Assembly (NCBI RefSeq): GCF_003363135.1
Contig: NZ_QRBB01000001.1
Location: forward strand, 1,710,501-1,774,500
DNA length: 64,000 nt
Source of the DNA: Alteriqipengyuania lutimaris
GTDB taxonomy: Bacteria > Pseudomonadota > Alphaproteobacteria > Sphingomonadales > Sphingomonadaceae
Direction of reading: 5' to 3'
Both the position numbers and the translations under genes were made by a program. The notes under the pieces were generated by a model, which was given only the letters and a program-made list of their open reading frames with translations, made no database searches and was not told the origin of the DNA. Below, piece by piece: positions 18,610 through 29,752 of this stretch. Positions within the stretch are counted from its first letter, which is position 1; the number at the start of each line of letters is the position of its first letter.

Positions 18610-19913
18610 TCACGAACCCCGCCTGGAAGGGCCGCAAATATGCGGTCCTCGGCCTCGCGAGGTCGGGGCGGGCGACGGTTAACGCCCTGCTGGCGGCGGG
18701 TGCGGACGTTACCGCATGGGACGAGCGCGACGATGCGCGCGCGTTCTTCGAGGGCCGCGTGACGCTGGCCGATCCGGTCGAGGTCGACCTGACCGGCTTC
18801 GACGGCGTGGTGGTCTCGCCCGGCGTCCCGCTCAACACCCACCCGATCAAGCCGCATGCCGACAGGTTCGGAGTGCCGGTGATCGGCGATATCGAGCTTT
18901 TCGCCCAGGCGCGTGAGACCCTGCCGCCGCACAAGGTCGTCGGTATTACCGGCACCAACGGCAAGAGCACCACCACCGCGCTGGTGCATCACATTCTGAA
19001 AGAAGCGGGCGTGCCGACCACGATGGGCGGCAATATCGGTCTCCCGATCCTCGAGCAGGAGCCGCTGCCGGAAGGCGGCGTTTATGTGCTCGAGCTGTCG
19101 AGCTACCAGATCGACCTGACCTTCAGCCTCGCTTGCGACGTCGCGGTGCTCCTGAACATCACGCCCGATCATCTCGACCGCTACGACAGCTTCGAAGCCT
19201 ATGCGGCGAGCAAATCGCGCCTGCTCGCGATGCAGACGCAGGGTCAGAATTCCATTGCCCGGTTCACCGATGCGCGGCTTCTGGGACAGTTCGCGGAAGG
19301 CTCGATCGCGAGCATTCTCGAGGATGTGCTGGAGAACCGGGGCTTCGAAGCCGGCGATCGGGACGACTGGCCATCGCTCCAGGGGCCGCACAATCGCGAG
19401 AACGCAGCAGCGGCGATCGAGGTTGCGGACATTCTAGGCCTGTCGGAAGGGCAAATTCGCGGGGGTCTGCGCACCTTCCCCGGCCTCCCCCACCGGATGG
19501 AGCGGGTCGGCGAGCTTGGCGGCGTGCTCTACGTCAACGACAGCAAGGCGACCAACACCGCCGCTGCCGCGCCCGCGCTGGCGGCGTTCGAGAAGATCCA
19601 CTGGATCGTCGGCGGAAAGGCCAAGGAGCCCGGCCTTGGCGAAACCGAGCAGCACATGCACCGCGTCACCGCCGCCTACACCATCGGAGAGGCGGGCGAT
19701 GCCTTTGCCGAAGCGCTGATGCCGCATTGCGCGGTCAGCCGGTGCGGCACGCTCGAAAAAGCGGTGGAGCTTGCCTCGCAGGTCGCGCGCGGCGGCGAGA
19801 CCGTGCTGCTGAGCCCCGCCTGCGCCAGCTTCGACCAGTTTCGCGATTTCGAGGATCGCGGCGACCAGTTTCGCACACTGGTCCACGCCATCACCTTCCG
19901 GGAGGGCATCTGA
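18606..19913 (+). CDS. murD: UDP-MurNAc-L-Ala:D-Glu ligase MurD
   Basis: Adds D-glutamate to UDP-MurNAc-L-Ala in the cytosol. The ATP-binding P-loop is [12 protein letters not shown]. The N-terminal nucleotide fold is [14 protein letters not shown], and [16 protein letters not shown] and [19 protein letters not shown] are MurD signatures. Start GTG 18606 overlaps the mraY TGA, giving 435 residues. Confidence 0.95.
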   Translation: MITNPAWKGRKYAVLGLARSGRATVNALLAAGADVTAWDERDDARAFFEGRVTLADPVEVDLTGFDGVVVSPGVPLNTHPIKPHADRFGVPVIGDIELFAQARETLPPHKVVGITGTNGKSTTTALVHHILKEAGVPTTMGGNIGLPILEQEPLPEGGVYVLELSSYQIDLTFSLACDVAVLLNITPDHLDRYDSFEAYAASKSRLLAMQTQGQNSIARFTDARLLGQFAEGSIASILEDVLENRGFEAGDRDDWPSLQGPHNRENAAAAIEVADILGLSEGQIRGGLRTFPGLPHRMERVGELGGVLYVNDSKATNTAAAAPALAAFEKIHWIVGGKAKEPGLGETEQHMHRVTAAYTIGEAGDAFAEALMPHCAVSRCGTLEKAVELASQVARGGETVLLSPACASFDQFRDFEDRGDQFRTLVHAITFREGI

Positions 19914-21152
19914 ATGAACATCGCTCCCGCCACCGCCCTGTCTCACGACCTGTCGGCACGCGGCAGCAAGCTGCCGTGGCGTGCGCGCGCCAAGATCTGG
20001 TGGCGCGAGCTCGACCACGTCCTCCTCGGCCTGATCGTCATCCTGATGGCGGTCGGTTGCGCCGCGATCTCCGCCGCCTCGCCCGCCGGGGCGGATCGCC
20101 TGTCGAGCGACGAGGTGACGCTGCCGCCGCTCTACTTCCTGTGGGCGCACCTGCGCTGGCTCGCACTCGGGATCGCGATGATGCTCGGCCTGTCGATGCT
20201 GAACCGCGAGACAGCGCGACGCTTTGCCATCCTGCTTTCGATAGCCATGGTCGCCGCGCTCGTGCTGGTGCCCTTCGTCGGGTACGAGGTGAACGGCGCG
20301 CGGCGCTGGCTCAACCTCGGCTTCCGGTTCCAGCCGTCCGAATTCCTCAAGCCCGGCTTCGCGGTGACCCTGGCATGGATCATGAGCTGGCGGCTCAAAG
20401 ACCCGCAGATGCCGGTCTTCGCCCTCGTCACCGGAGCGCTGGCGATGGTTGTCATCCTGCTGATGACGCAGCCCAATCTCGGCGACGCGATCCTGTTCGC
20501 GGGTGTGTGGTTCGTGCTCGTGCTGCTGGGCGGGGTCTCCTTCCGCCACGTCGCGGCGATGATCGCGAGTGGCTTCGTAGGCCTGTGCCTCGCCTACGCG
20601 TTCTACGATAATGCCCGTCACCGGATCGATTCCTGGCTGTTCGGCGGGACCGATTTCGACCAGGTCGACCTTGCCCAGCGAACGCTGCTGGCAGGCGGTT
20701 GGGACGGGGTCGGCTTCTGGGTCGGCCGGGCGAAGTTCCGCCTGCCCGAAGCGCAGACCGACTACATCTTCTCGGTCGTGGGCGAGGAGTTCGGCCTGCT
20801 TGCCTGCGGCGGGATCGTGCTGTTGTTCCTCGCCATCGTGCTGCGGGTGCTGGCGCGCGTGGCGAGCGAGGAGAATTTCTTCGCGCTGCTGGCCGCCGCG
20901 GGCCTCACCGCGCAGCTGGGCGGGCAGGCCTTCATCAACATCCTCGTCAACCTGTCGCTGTTCCCGTCGAAAGGCATGACGCTGCCGCTGGTCAGCTATG
21001 GCGGCTCGTCCACGATCGCGGTATGCATGGGCTTCGGCCTGCTGCTCGCGCTGACGCGGCGCAACCCGTTCCTGACGCGGGAAACCGCAGGCCTTCGCAA
21101 GCCCCTGTTCGAGAAGGACCGGGGTCTCTTCGACAAAGAGAGGAATTCATGA
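19914..21152 (+). CDS. ftsW: Peptidoglycan glycosyltransferase FtsW
   Basis: SEDS-family lipid II polymerase that works with FtsI at the septum. The 412-residue protein has about ten transmembrane helices. Motifs include NGARRWLNLGFRFQPSEF, the LLAGGWDGVGFWVGR loop with its acidic partner region, and the C-terminal LPLVSYGGSS. It starts one base after the murD stop. The C-terminal tail is short and charged. Confidence 0.94.
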   Translation: MNIAPATALSHDLSARGSKLPWRARAKIWWRELDHVLLGLIVILMAVGCAAISAASPAGADRLSSDEVTLPPLYFLWAHLRWLALGIAMMLGLSMLNRETARRFAILLSIAMVAALVLVPFVGYEVNGARRWLNLGFRFQPSEFLKPGFAVTLAWIMSWRLKDPQMPVFALVTGALAMVVILLMTQPNLGDAILFAGVWFVLVLLGGVSFRHVAAMIASGFVGLCLAYAFYDNARHRIDSWLFGGTDFDQVDLAQRTLLAGGWDGVGFWVGRAKFRLPEAQTDYIFSVVGEEFGLLACGGIVLLFLAIVLRVLARVASEENFFALLAAAGLTAQLGGQAFINILVNLSLFPSKGMTLPLVSYGGSSTIAVCMGFGLLLALTRRNPFLTRETAGLRKPLFEKDRGLFDKERNS

Positions 21153-22357
21153 GCGGGGCCAATCGACATTACGTGCTCGCCGCGGGCGGCACCGGCGGCC
21201 ACATGCTGCCGGCTTTTGCGCTGGCGCACGAGCTGGAGCGGCGCGGCCATCACGTTGCGCTGATCACCGACGAGCGCGGGGCGAACATCCCGGGCAAGCC
21301 GGACTTCATGCCCGCGCACATCATGCCCGCGGGGCGCTTCGGTAAGAACCCGATCCGCTGGATCAAGGGCGCGGCCAAGGTGATGGAAGGCCGCCAGATG
21401 GCGAAGCAGCTGTTCGAAAGCTTCGAGCCGAGCGCGGTCGTCGGCTTCGGCGGCTATCCGACGCTGCCCGCGCTGCTGGCGGCGCGCAGTGCCAAGGTGC
21501 CGAGCATCATTCACGAACAGAACGCGGTGCTGGGCCGGGTCAACCGCCTGCTTGCCCCGCGCGCCGCCGCGATCGCGACGGCCTATCCGCAGATCGCGCG
21601 GCTGAAGTCGAGCTGGAACCGCAAGACGCATCTGGTGGGCAACCCCGTGCGCGCCGAAGTGCTGGCTCTGCGCGAGGAACCCTTCCCGACCTTCACCGAA
21701 GACAGCCTGCTCAAGGTGCTGGTCACCGGCGGCAGCCAGGGCGCAAGCATTCTGGCGCAGGCGGTGCCCGACGGGCTGGCGATGCTGCCGCCCGCGCTGC
21801 GTCAGCGCCTGCAGGTGGTGCAGCAGTGCCGCCCGGAGGATGTGGGCGCGGTGCGCGAACGCTATCGCAACCACGAGATTCCAGCCGAGCTGGCGACCTA
21901 TTTCGAGAACATGGCCGAGCGGTTGGCCGATGCGCACCTGTTCATCGGGCGCGCCGGGGCCTCGACCATTGCCGAACTGACTGCGGTGGGCCGCCCCGCG
22001 ATCCTCGTACCGCTGCCGATCGCGACCGACGATCACCAGGCGGCGAACACGCGCGAAATCGTGCAAGCGGGCGGGGCGCGGATGATCCGCCAGAGTTCCT
22101 TCACGCCCAAGGAACTGGCGCGGCAGATCCAGGTACTCAGCCAGCGCTCGGGCACGCTCGGCACCGCAGCCCACAAGGCGTGGAATTGCGGTCGCCCCGA
22201 TGCGGTCAAGGACTTGGCCGACCTCGTCGAAAGCTTCGGCGGGGCTGAGATGATGGACGTCATCCGCGTGGGCAAGAACAACGCACGCGGCGCGTCGCAG
22301 GGCATTGCCGTGGGGCAGGGCGCGGCCAAGGACGTCGCGGAAGAGCGACAGGCATGA
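21149..22357 (+). CDS. murG: Lipid II synthase MurG
   Basis: Transfers GlcNAc from UDP-GlcNAc to lipid I on the cytoplasmic face of the membrane. The N-terminal [16 protein letters not shown] glycine loop, [12 protein letters not shown] and the C-terminal [11 protein letters not shown] are the GT28 signatures. Start ATG 21149 has AGAGAGGA just upstream and overlaps the ftsW stop, giving 402 residues. The C-terminus carries about 25 residues beyond the family's usual end. Confidence 0.95.
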   Translation: MSGANRHYVLAAGGTGGHMLPAFALAHELERRGHHVALITDERGANIPGKPDFMPAHIMPAGRFGKNPIRWIKGAAKVMEGRQMAKQLFESFEPSAVVGFGGYPTLPALLAARSAKVPSIIHEQNAVLGRVNRLLAPRAAAIATAYPQIARLKSSWNRKTHLVGNPVRAEVLALREEPFPTFTEDSLLKVLVTGGSQGASILAQAVPDGLAMLPPALRQRLQVVQQCRPEDVGAVRERYRNHEIPAELATYFENMAERLADAHLFIGRAGASTIAELTAVGRPAILVPLPIATDDHQAANTREIVQAGGARMIRQSSFTPKELARQIQVLSQRSGTLGTAAHKAWNCGRPDAVKDLADLVESFGGAEMMDVIRVGKNNARGASQGIAVGQGAAKDVAEERQA

Positions 22358-23811
22358 AGGGCGTCGCCACCGATATCGGAATGATCCACTTCGTCGGCAT
22401 CGGCGGGATCGGCATGTCCGGCATCGCCGAGGTGATGCACAATCTCGGCTATCAGGTGCAGGGTTCCGACATTGCCGAAAGCCCCGCAGTGGAGCGGCTG
22501 AAGAAGCGCGGCATCGAGGTATCGATCGGCCATGCGCGCGAGAATGTGGACGGTGTGGCGGTGGTGGTCACCTCCACCGCGGTCAAGCGGACCAACCCGG
22601 AAGTCGAGGCCGCGCTCGAAAACCGCATCCCCGTGGTGCGGCGCGCCGAAATGCTCGCCGAACTGATGCGCCTCAAGTCGACCATCGCGGTGGCGGGCAC
22701 GCACGGCAAGACGACCACGACCAGCATGATCGCAGGCCTGCTCGACTGCGGTGAGATCGACCCGACCGTCATCAATGGCGGGGTGATCGAACAGTTCGGC
22801 TCCAACGCAAGGCTCGGCGATTCCGATTGGATGGTGGTCGAGGCGGACGAGAGCGACGGCAGCTTCCTGCGCCTCGACGGGACGATCGCGGTCGTCACCA
22901 ATATCGATCCCGAACATCTCGAGCATTACGGCGATTTCGACGGCGTGAAGCGCGCCTTCGTGGAGTTCATCCACAACGTGCCCTTCTACGGCGCGGCGAT
23001 TTTGTGCGTCGATCACCCGGAAGTGCAGGCAGTGATCGGGCAGGTGCGCGACCGGCGCGTGATCACCTACGGCTTCTCGCTCCAGGCCGATATCTGCGCG
23101 GTCAACGTCACGCCCGAGCCGGGCGGCAACCGCTTCGACGTGATCGTGCGCCAGCGCGGGCCGAGGGACCAGGCGCAGGACCGGCGGATCGAGAACGTGT
23201 TCCTGCCAATGCCCGGCAGGCACAATGTGCAGAACGCGCTCGCGGCGATCGCGGTCAGCCTCGAAATGAACTGCTCGGACGATGTGATCCGCAACGGTTT
23301 CGCCAATTTCGGCGGCGTCCGGCGGCGTTTCACCAAGGTCGGCACGGTTGAGGCCGATGGCGGCGTTGCGACCGTGATCGACGACTACGCCCACCACCCC
23401 GTGGAAATCCGCGCGGTGCTCGCCGCGGCGCGCGAAAGCGTGGGCTCGGGGGTCGAGGGCGGGCGCGTAATTGCGGTGATGCAGCCGCACCGCTATACGC
23501 GCCTCAACGAGCTGATGGGCGATTTCCAGAGCTGCTTCAACGAGGCGGATCAGGTCTATGTGACGCCGGTCTACGAAGCGGGCGAGGACCCGATCGATGG
23601 TGCCGATGCAAGCTCGCTGGTCGAGGGTATCAAGTCGCTCGGCCACCGCCACGCCCAGACGATCGAGGATCGCGAGCACCTCGTGCGCACCCTCGCGCCC
23701 GAATTGCAGCCGGGCGACCTCGTCCTGTGCCTGGGCGCGGGCGACATCACCAAGTGGGCGGCGAGGCTGCCCGACGAATTGCAGGCCCAGCGCGAGCAGG
23801 TGACCGCGTGA
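22354..23811 (+). CDS. murC: UDP-MurNAc:L-Ala ligase MurC
   Basis: First amino-acid-adding ligase of the stem peptide. The Rossmann entry is [16 protein letters not shown] and the P-loop is [23 protein letters not shown] and [10 protein letters not shown] are diagnostic. It has 485 residues. The ATG overlaps the murG stop (ATGA). Confidence 0.96.
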   Translation: MKGVATDIGMIHFVGIGGIGMSGIAEVMHNLGYQVQGSDIAESPAVERLKKRGIEVSIGHARENVDGVAVVVTSTAVKRTNPEVEAALENRIPVVRRAEMLAELMRLKSTIAVAGTHGKTTTTSMIAGLLDCGEIDPTVINGGVIEQFGSNARLGDSDWMVVEADESDGSFLRLDGTIAVVTNIDPEHLEHYGDFDGVKRAFVEFIHNVPFYGAAILCVDHPEVQAVIGQVRDRRVITYGFSLQADICAVNVTPEPGGNRFDVIVRQRGPRDQAQDRRIENVFLPMPGRHNVQNALAAIAVSLEMNCSDDVIRNGFANFGGVRRRFTKVGTVEADGGVATVIDDYAHHPVEIRAVLAAARESVGSGVEGGRVIAVMQPHRYTRLNELMGDFQSCFNEADQVYVTPVYEAGEDPIDGADASSLVEGIKSLGHRHAQTIEDREHLVRTLAPELQPGDLVLCLGAGDITKWAARLPDELQAQREQVTA

Positions 23812-24719
23812 GCGATACGGCCATCCTCTCTCCCGAAACCATGCCCGATGTGCGCGGCAAGCTGACGCAGAATGCGCCGCTGGCCAAGCTCGTCTGGTTC
23901 AAGGCGGGCGGAACCGCCGACTGGCTGTTCGAACCCGCCGATGTGGACGACCTGTGTGCGTTTGTAGGCGCTCTAGATACGTCTGTGCCCCTCATGCCGC
24001 TGGGCCTCGGATCGAACTTGATCGTGCGCGATGGCGGTGTGCCCGGCGTGACGATCCGCCTCGGCAAGTCCTTCGCGAAGATCGAAAACCGGGGCGACAA
24101 TACGCTCGATTGCGGTGCGGGCGCGCACGGCGTGCTGATCGCCTCGACCGCGCGCGACAACGGCATTGCGGGGCTCGAGTTCCTGCGCGGTATTCCCGGC
24201 ACACTGGGCGGCTTCGTCCGCATGAATGGCGGCGCCTACGGGCGCGAGACGGCCGATGTGCTGGTCGATTGCGACGTCGTGCTGCGCGACGGATCGCTGG
24301 CGACGCTTCCGGTCGCGGAGCTTGGCTACACCTATCGCCACTCACAGCTGCCCGAGGGCGCGGTGGTGGTCGGTGCAAGGCTCAAGGGCAAGGCGGGCGA
24401 CCCCGAGGATATCGGCGCGGAGATGGAGCGGATCGCGCAGGCCCGCGAGGATAGCCAACCCGTGCGGACCAAGACCGGCGGCTCGACCTTCAAGAACCCT
24501 CCGGACGAGAAGGCGTGGCAGCTGGTCGATGCGGCGGGCTGTCGCGGAATGATGCGCGGCGGTGCGCAGGTTTCCGAAAAGCACACCAATTTCCTCATCA
24601 ACACCGGCGACGCGACCAGCGCCGATATCGAGCAGCTGGGCGAGGATGTCCGCGCCAAGGTGCGTGAAAACTCGGGCATCGAGCTCGAATGGGAAATCCA
24701 GCGGGTGGGACGCAAATGA
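23808..24719 (+). CDS. murB: UDP-enolpyruvyl-GlcNAc reductase MurB
   Basis: FAD-dependent reductase that forms UDP-MurNAc. The FAD motif [12 protein letters not shown] and [14 protein letters not shown] are clear. The catalytic Ser lies in [10 protein letters not shown], and the C-terminal acid is in SGIELEWEI. The short 303-residue form lacking the extra loop is the type II (Gram-positive-like) class, which is common in Alphaproteobacteria. Start GTG 23808 overlaps the murC stop. Confidence 0.94.
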   Translation: MSDTAILSPETMPDVRGKLTQNAPLAKLVWFKAGGTADWLFEPADVDDLCAFVGALDTSVPLMPLGLGSNLIVRDGGVPGVTIRLGKSFAKIENRGDNTLDCGAGAHGVLIASTARDNGIAGLEFLRGIPGTLGGFVRMNGGAYGRETADVLVDCDVVLRDGSLATLPVAELGYTYRHSQLPEGAVVVGARLKGKAGDPEDIGAEMERIAQAREDSQPVRTKTGGSTFKNPPDEKAWQLVDAAGCRGMMRGGAQVSEKHTNFLINTGDATSADIEQLGEDVRAKVRENSGIELEWEIQRVGRK

Positions 24720-25696
24720 TCCTGTCGAAGAAACTCCACGTCGCGGTCCTGATGGGCGGCTGGGCGAATGAACGGCCCGTCTCGCTGATGAGCGGGGAGG
24801 GGGTTGCCAAGGCGCTCGAAGCCCGCGGACATCGCGTTACCCGCATCGATATGGACCGGCAGGTTGCCGCGCGCATTACCGAGGCCGCGCCTGACGTCGT
24901 CTTCAATGCGCTCCACGGCGTGCCGGGCGAGGATGGCACGGTGCAGGGGATGCTCGATCTGATGGGCGTGCCTTATACCCACAGCGGCCTCGCCACTTCG
25001 GTGATCGCGATCGACAAGGAACTGACCAAGCAGGCGCTCGTCCCGCGCGGCATCCCGATGCCCGGCGGGCGGATCGTGAAGAGCGCCGATCTGTACGACC
25101 GCGATCCGCTGCCGCGTCCCTATGTCCTCAAGCCGGTCAACGAAGGCTCGTCCGTGGGCGTCGCCATCGTCACCGACGAAAGCAACTACGGAAACCCGAT
25201 CGCGCGCGATGCCAAGGGCCCGTGGCAGGAGTTCAGCGAACTGCTGGCCGAGCCCTATATCCGCGGGCGCGAGCTTACGACGGCGGTGGTCGGCGGCAAG
25301 GCGCTGGGCGTAACCGAACTGATCGTCGAGAGCGGCTTCTACGACTTCGAGAACAAGTATACCGATGGGCGCACGCGCCATGTCTGCCCGGCGGAGATTC
25401 CGGAAGAGATCGAACAGCTGTGCCTGCGCTACGCGCTCGATGCGCACCGCATTCTCGGCTGCAAGGGCACCAGTCGAACCGATTTCCGCTGGGACGACGA
25501 ACAGGGCGCCGACGGGCTCTTCGTGCTCGAGACCAACACCCAGCCGGGGATGACCCCGCTCAGCCTCGTGCCCGAGCAGGCCAGGCATGTCGGCATGAGC
25601 TACGAGAATCTGGTCGAGACGATTATCGCGGATGCCCTGGGGGCCGATGCTCCCGCCAACACCGGAGGAGACGATGGCGCGCAAGGTCAAGCGTAA
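24716..25696 (+). CDS. ddl: D-alanine-D-alanine ligase
   Basis: ATP-grasp enzyme supplying D-Ala-D-Ala to MurF. VLMGGWANERPVSLMSG is the N-terminal motif. The ATP-grasp core contains VLKPVNEGSSVGV, FRWDD and LETNTQPGMTPLSL with the Mg ligands. Start ATG 24716 overlaps the murB stop, giving 326 residues. The last seven codons overlap ftsQ. Confidence 0.95.
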   Translation: MILSKKLHVAVLMGGWANERPVSLMSGEGVAKALEARGHRVTRIDMDRQVAARITEAAPDVVFNALHGVPGEDGTVQGMLDLMGVPYTHSGLATSVIAIDKELTKQALVPRGIPMPGGRIVKSADLYDRDPLPRPYVLKPVNEGSSVGVAIVTDESNYGNPIARDAKGPWQEFSELLAEPYIRGRELTTAVVGGKALGVTELIVESGFYDFENKYTDGRTRHVCPAEIPEEIEQLCLRYALDAHRILGCKGTSRTDFRWDDEQGADGLFVLETNTQPGMTPLSLVPEQARHVGMSYENLVETIIADALGADAPANTGGDDGAQGQA

Positions 25697-26585
25697 GGCA
25701 CAGGGCGTTCGCCGCGCGGCCAACTCGCGCAGCCGCGCGTCCAAGGCGCGCGCGGCGCAGCGGCAAGGCAAGGGCGCGGTCGACACCGCGCTTTCCGCGC
25801 TGCCGATCAGCCAGCGCCAGCTGCAGGGAGGCTTCCTCGCCCTGATCCTGGCAGGCGCGGCGGCGCTTGCGTGGTGGGTCGCGAGCGCGGCGGGCGTGCC
25901 CGCGCTGCTCCACCAGCAGATGGCGTCGACCGCAGGCGCCGCCGGCTTCCAGATGCGCACGATCGACCTGACCGGGGTCGAGCGGATGAACCGCCTCAAG
26001 ATCTACGAAGAGGTGATGGAGCATCGCGGCACCCCGATGCCGCTGCTCGACCTCGCGGCGATCCGCGCGGACCTGACGCAGATGCCGTGGGTCGCCGAAG
26101 CGCGCGTCTCGCGCCAGCTGCCCGACAAGCTGGTCATCGATATCGAGGAACGCACCCCGCACGCCGTGCTGGTGAAGCCCGACCGGCTGGTGCTGATCGA
26201 TCGCGACGGCATCGAGCTCGACCCGATCGGCGAGGATGCGGCCGAAGGCATGCTGCGCATTTCGGGCGCGGGCGCCGCGACCCAGATCGACTCGCTTGAT
26301 CGCATCATCGCCGCCGCGCCGGCGCTCCAGCCGCAGATCGCGAGCGCGCACCGGATCGGCGAGCGGCGCTGGAACATCGTGTTCAAGACCGGCCAGATCC
26401 TCGCGCTGCCACAGGGCGAGGAGGAGGCTGCGGCCGCTTTCATCGATTTTGCCAAGCTCGACGGGCTTTATCGCCTGCTCGGCGGCAAGGCGACCGTCAT
26501 CGATCTGCGGGTGCCCGACCGCTACGTCCTGCGCGAACCGGGCCGGGCCGATCGCTTCGCGGGCAACGCAGGGAGTGTGGAATAA
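25674..26585 (+). CDS. ftsQ: Cell division protein FtsQ
   Basis: Bitopic divisome scaffold, 303 residues. It has a strongly basic cytoplasmic tail (about 1-45), a transmembrane helix (about 58-78), then a POTRA domain beginning FQMRTIDLTGVERM and a beta domain with PWVAEARVSRQLPDKLVIDIEER. Start 25674 was chosen for its GGAGGAG site 4 nt upstream, and it gives a 23-nt overlap with ddl. Confidence 0.92.
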   Translation: MARKVKRKAQGVRRAANSRSRASKARAAQRQGKGAVDTALSALPISQRQLQGGFLALILAGAAALAWWVASAAGVPALLHQQMASTAGAAGFQMRTIDLTGVERMNRLKIYEEVMEHRGTPMPLLDLAAIRADLTQMPWVAEARVSRQLPDKLVIDIEERTPHAVLVKPDRLVLIDRDGIELDPIGEDAAEGMLRISGAGAATQIDSLDRIIAAAPALQPQIASAHRIGERRWNIVFKTGQILALPQGEEEAAAAFIDFAKLDGLYRLLGGKATVIDLRVPDRYVLREPGRADRFAGNAGSVE

Positions 26586-27835
26586 TGGGTACGGCACGCA
26601 TCGCGCGCGTCTTCGGCGCGGTCAATCTGGGGTCTTTCAGGGTCTCGGCGATGATCATGGGCCTGACCGAAGGGGGCGAGATGATCGTCCTCGGCTCCTC
26701 GCACCGCGCCAGCGCGGGCGTGCGCCGCGGCTACGTGACCGACAGCAAGGCGGCGACCCACGCGATCCGCGAAGCGGTCGAGCGGGCGGAGAAGGACGCC
26801 GGGACGGGGATCGAGAGCGTGTGGGTCGGATGCGCGGGCGCAGGGCTGGCGAGCCGCATCTCGCGCGTCGAAATCCCGATCCACGGCCGCCGGATCGAGG
26901 AAGAGGATGTCGACCACCTGCTGGTGACCGCGCGCGACACGCTGGAGCCCGACGGGCGCATGGTGCTGCATGCGCAGCCCGCGCATTACTCGGTCGACGG
27001 GCCGCATGGCGTCGCCAATCCAGTCGGCCTTTATGCGGAGCAGCTGGGCGTCGACGTCCACATCCTGCTCGCCGATGGCGCGCCGATCCGCAACATTATC
27101 ACCGCTGTGCAGAGCGCGCACCTGACGGTGGAAGGCGTGGTCGCCGCGCCGATCGCTTCGGCCCATGCATCGCTGACGCCCGAGGAGCGCGAGCTGGGCA
27201 CGGCCCTGATCGAAATCGGCGGCGATGTGACCAACGTGGCGGTGCTTCGCAACGGCATGGTCCAGGCGATGCGCGCCGTTCCGCTCGGCTCGGGCGATAT
27301 TACCGACGCCATAGCCAGCACGTTCGGCATCCGCCGCCAGCATGCCCAGCGCCTCAAATGCGTGTCCGGATCCGCGCTCGCCAGCCCGTCCGACCACCGC
27401 GAGCAGGTGCCGGTCGATCCCGACGGCGATCCGCGTGCCGGATCGATCAACCGGGCGGATCTGGTCGCGGTGGTGACCGAGCAGCTCGGCCGACTGACCG
27501 ACGAGATCGGCAAATCGCTCAAAGCGATGGACTTCGCAGGGGCCAAGGGCGGTCCCGCAGTGCTGACAGGCGGCGGCGCGGAACTCGCGGGCAGCGCGGA
27601 ATTCGTGCAGAACGCGCTCGGCCGGCCGGTGCGCATCGGCAAGCCGCAGGTGCTGCGCGGACTGCCGCCGGCGCATGCGACGCCCGGCTTTTCGACGCTG
27701 GTGGGCCTGTGTCTCTATGCCGCGAAGGACCCGGTCGACATCCGGACCGTTAAGGCCAAGTATCAGTCGCATACGCGATTGACCGGCATGGGCCTCGTCA
27801 ACCGCGTTTGGCGCGCAGGCCGCGATTATTTCTGA
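26585..27835 (+). CDS. ftsA: Cell division protein FtsA
   Basis: Actin-like ATPase that tethers FtsZ to the membrane. GAVNLGSFRVSA opens the phosphate-1 region, although the canonical acidic D is here N. ALIEIGGDVTNVAVLRNG is phosphate-2, and LTGGGAELAGSAEFVQ is the adenosine motif. The C-terminus ends in an amphipathic helix (LVNRVWRAGRDYF), the membrane anchor. It has 416 residues. The start overlaps the ftsQ stop (TAATG). Confidence 0.93.
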   Translation: MGTARIARVFGAVNLGSFRVSAMIMGLTEGGEMIVLGSSHRASAGVRRGYVTDSKAATHAIREAVERAEKDAGTGIESVWVGCAGAGLASRISRVEIPIHGRRIEEEDVDHLLVTARDTLEPDGRMVLHAQPAHYSVDGPHGVANPVGLYAEQLGVDVHILLADGAPIRNIITAVQSAHLTVEGVVAAPIASAHASLTPEERELGTALIEIGGDVTNVAVLRNGMVQAMRAVPLGSGDITDAIASTFGIRRQHAQRLKCVSGSALASPSDHREQVPVDPDGDPRAGSINRADLVAVVTEQLGRLTDEIGKSLKAMDFAGAKGGPAVLTGGGAELAGSAEFVQNALGRPVRIGKPQVLRGLPPAHATPGFSTLVGLCLYAAKDPVDIRTVKAKYQSHTRLTGMGLVNRVWRAGRDYF

Positions 27836-27967
27836 TCCGGGAGCCTGTGCGCCAGGGACCAGTGATGTGGAAAAGATCGGGCATATCGATTAAATATCCC
27901 CGAGTTTTCTGCCAAACGAATGTATTGAGAAACCGGCAAGAGAGCGGTTTCACGTAAGGAAGACCCT

Positions 27968-29683
27968 ATGAGTATCAATATCGGCCCCGACCCCTCCGAC
28001 GATCTGCGCCCCCGGATCACGGTCATCGGCGTAGGCGGAGCGGGCGGCAACGCCATCGCCAACATGATGGAAGCCGATATCGAAGGTGTCGACTTCATCG
28101 TCGCCAACACCGATGCCCAGTCGCTCAGCACCTCGCCTGCGGAAAACCGCATCCAGCTCGGCCCGGAAAGCACCGGCGGGCTTGGCGCGGGCGCGCGGCC
28201 CGAACTGGGCAAGGCGGCGGCCGAAGAAACGGTCGAGGCGATCGAGGAAGCGCTCGAAGGCGTGAACATGTGCTTCATCGCCGCCGGGATGGGCGGCGGC
28301 ACGGGCACGGGCGCCGCTCCGGTCATTGCCGAGGCGGCCCGGCGCAAGGGCGTGCTGACCGTGGGCGTGGTGACCAAGCCGTTCCTGTTCGAAGGCACGC
28401 GCCGGATGCGCGCCGCCGAAGCGGGAATCGAGGAATTGCAGCGCAACGTCGACACGCTGATCGTCATCCCCAACCAGAACCTGTTCCTGATCGCGAAGCC
28501 GGAAACGACCTTCAAGGAAGCCTTCCGCATGGCGGACGAGGTGCTTCAGCAGGGCGTGCGCTCGATCACCGACCTGATGGTGATGCCGGGCCTCATCAAC
28601 CTCGACTTCGCCGACGTGAAATCGGTGATGGAAGAGATGGGCAAGGCGATGATGGGCACCGGCGAGGCCGAGGGCGACAATCGCGCCCGCGAGGCTGCCG
28701 AACAGGCGATCGCCAATCCGCTGCTCGAAGGCGTATCGATGGCGGGCGCCAAGGGCGTCATCATCTCGATCATCGGCGGCGAGGACATGAAGCTGCTCGA
28801 AGTCGACGAAGCCGCAAACCACATCCGCGAACTGGTCGACGAGAATGCAAACATCATCTGGGGTTCGGCCTTCAACCCGAACCTCGAAGGCAAGATCCGC
28901 GTCTCGGTGGTCGCGACGGGGATAGAGGATGGTTCGGAGAGCCAGCCCGCGATCCCGCGCGCTTCGCTCGAAACCCGCGCGCCCGAACCGCGCCCGGCCA
29001 GGCGGCCCGCGCTCGATCTGACCGAAGCCAACGAAGAGTCCTCGCCCGAGCCGCAGCGCGAACCGGTGCGCGATGGCCCGTCGATGCCGCAGTCCTTCGA
29101 CAGTTCTGCTGCGTCCGACAGCCGCAGGGGCGAAGACACAGGCTCGCAGACCATCGACGATTCTGATCGGGAAGAGGACGGCGACGATGTCGACGATATC
29201 GTCGATCCGCTGGCCGGCCTGCGCAATGCCGACGAGGAAGAGCGCAGCTTCGGCGCGTCCGATTCTGCCGATAGCGCTGGCGATGCGCCGTTCTCGCGCC
29301 CCTCGGCGAGGGACGAGCAGCCAGCCGAGCAGGGCGACGAAGAATGGGGCGACGACGAGGATACGCTCGATCTCGGTTCCATGCCGCAGGCGGAAGAGCA
29401 CGACGACGAGAACGAGCTTAAGCTTGGCGAAAATGCCGCCCCCGCCGAGGCGCCGGAGCCGCAGCCCGGTCGTTCGCGCCGTCGCGGTCTGGTGTCCGGC
29501 GACGAGGGCGGGCCGAAGAAGCCCGCTCCCCCGCTGCCGCAGGGCGGCGGCGGTGGAACGCTGTTCGAACGCATGGCCAAGCTGTCGCGCAGCGGGGCAC
29601 CGGACGACGGGGACGATGATGACGACGACGATGGTTCGTCGCTCAATATCCCGCGCTTTCTTGGACGGCAGAACAACCAGTAA
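27968..29683 (+). CDS. ftsZ: Tubulin-like division GTPase FtsZ with a long acidic linker
   Basis: Forms the Z ring. The GTP motif is [11 protein letters not shown] (about residue 105), with the T7 loop [11 protein letters not shown]. The GTPase core spans about 10-320. It is followed by roughly 230 residues of Pro/Glu/Asp-rich disordered linker ending in a run of Asp, then the conserved C-terminal peptide [10 protein letters not shown] that binds FtsA and other partners. Total length is 571 residues, long because of the linker. A 132-bp gap after ftsA may carry its own promoter. The ribosome site is AAGGAAGA. Confidence 0.97.
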   Translation: MSINIGPDPSDDLRPRITVIGVGGAGGNAIANMMEADIEGVDFIVANTDAQSLSTSPAENRIQLGPESTGGLGAGARPELGKAAAEETVEAIEEALEGVNMCFIAAGMGGGTGTGAAPVIAEAARRKGVLTVGVVTKPFLFEGTRRMRAAEAGIEELQRNVDTLIVIPNQNLFLIAKPETTFKEAFRMADEVLQQGVRSITDLMVMPGLINLDFADVKSVMEEMGKAMMGTGEAEGDNRAREAAEQAIANPLLEGVSMAGAKGVIISIIGGEDMKLLEVDEAANHIRELVDENANIIWGSAFNPNLEGKIRVSVVATGIEDGSESQPAIPRASLETRAPEPRPARRPALDLTEANEESSPEPQREPVRDGPSMPQSFDSSAASDSRRGEDTGSQTIDDSDREEDGDDVDDIVDPLAGLRNADEEERSFGASDSADSAGDAPFSRPSARDEQPAEQGDEEWGDDEDTLDLGSMPQAEEHDDENELKLGENAAPAEAPEPQPGRSRRRGLVSGDEGGPKKPAPPLPQGGGGGTLFERMAKLSRSGAPDDGDDDDDDDGSSLNIPRFLGRQNNQ

Positions 29684-29752
29684 TCGCGCCGGAGTGCGGC
29701 TGCGGACCCCGCAAGGGGCTGTTCAGCCGCGCCGCGCGACACTATCCTGCGA

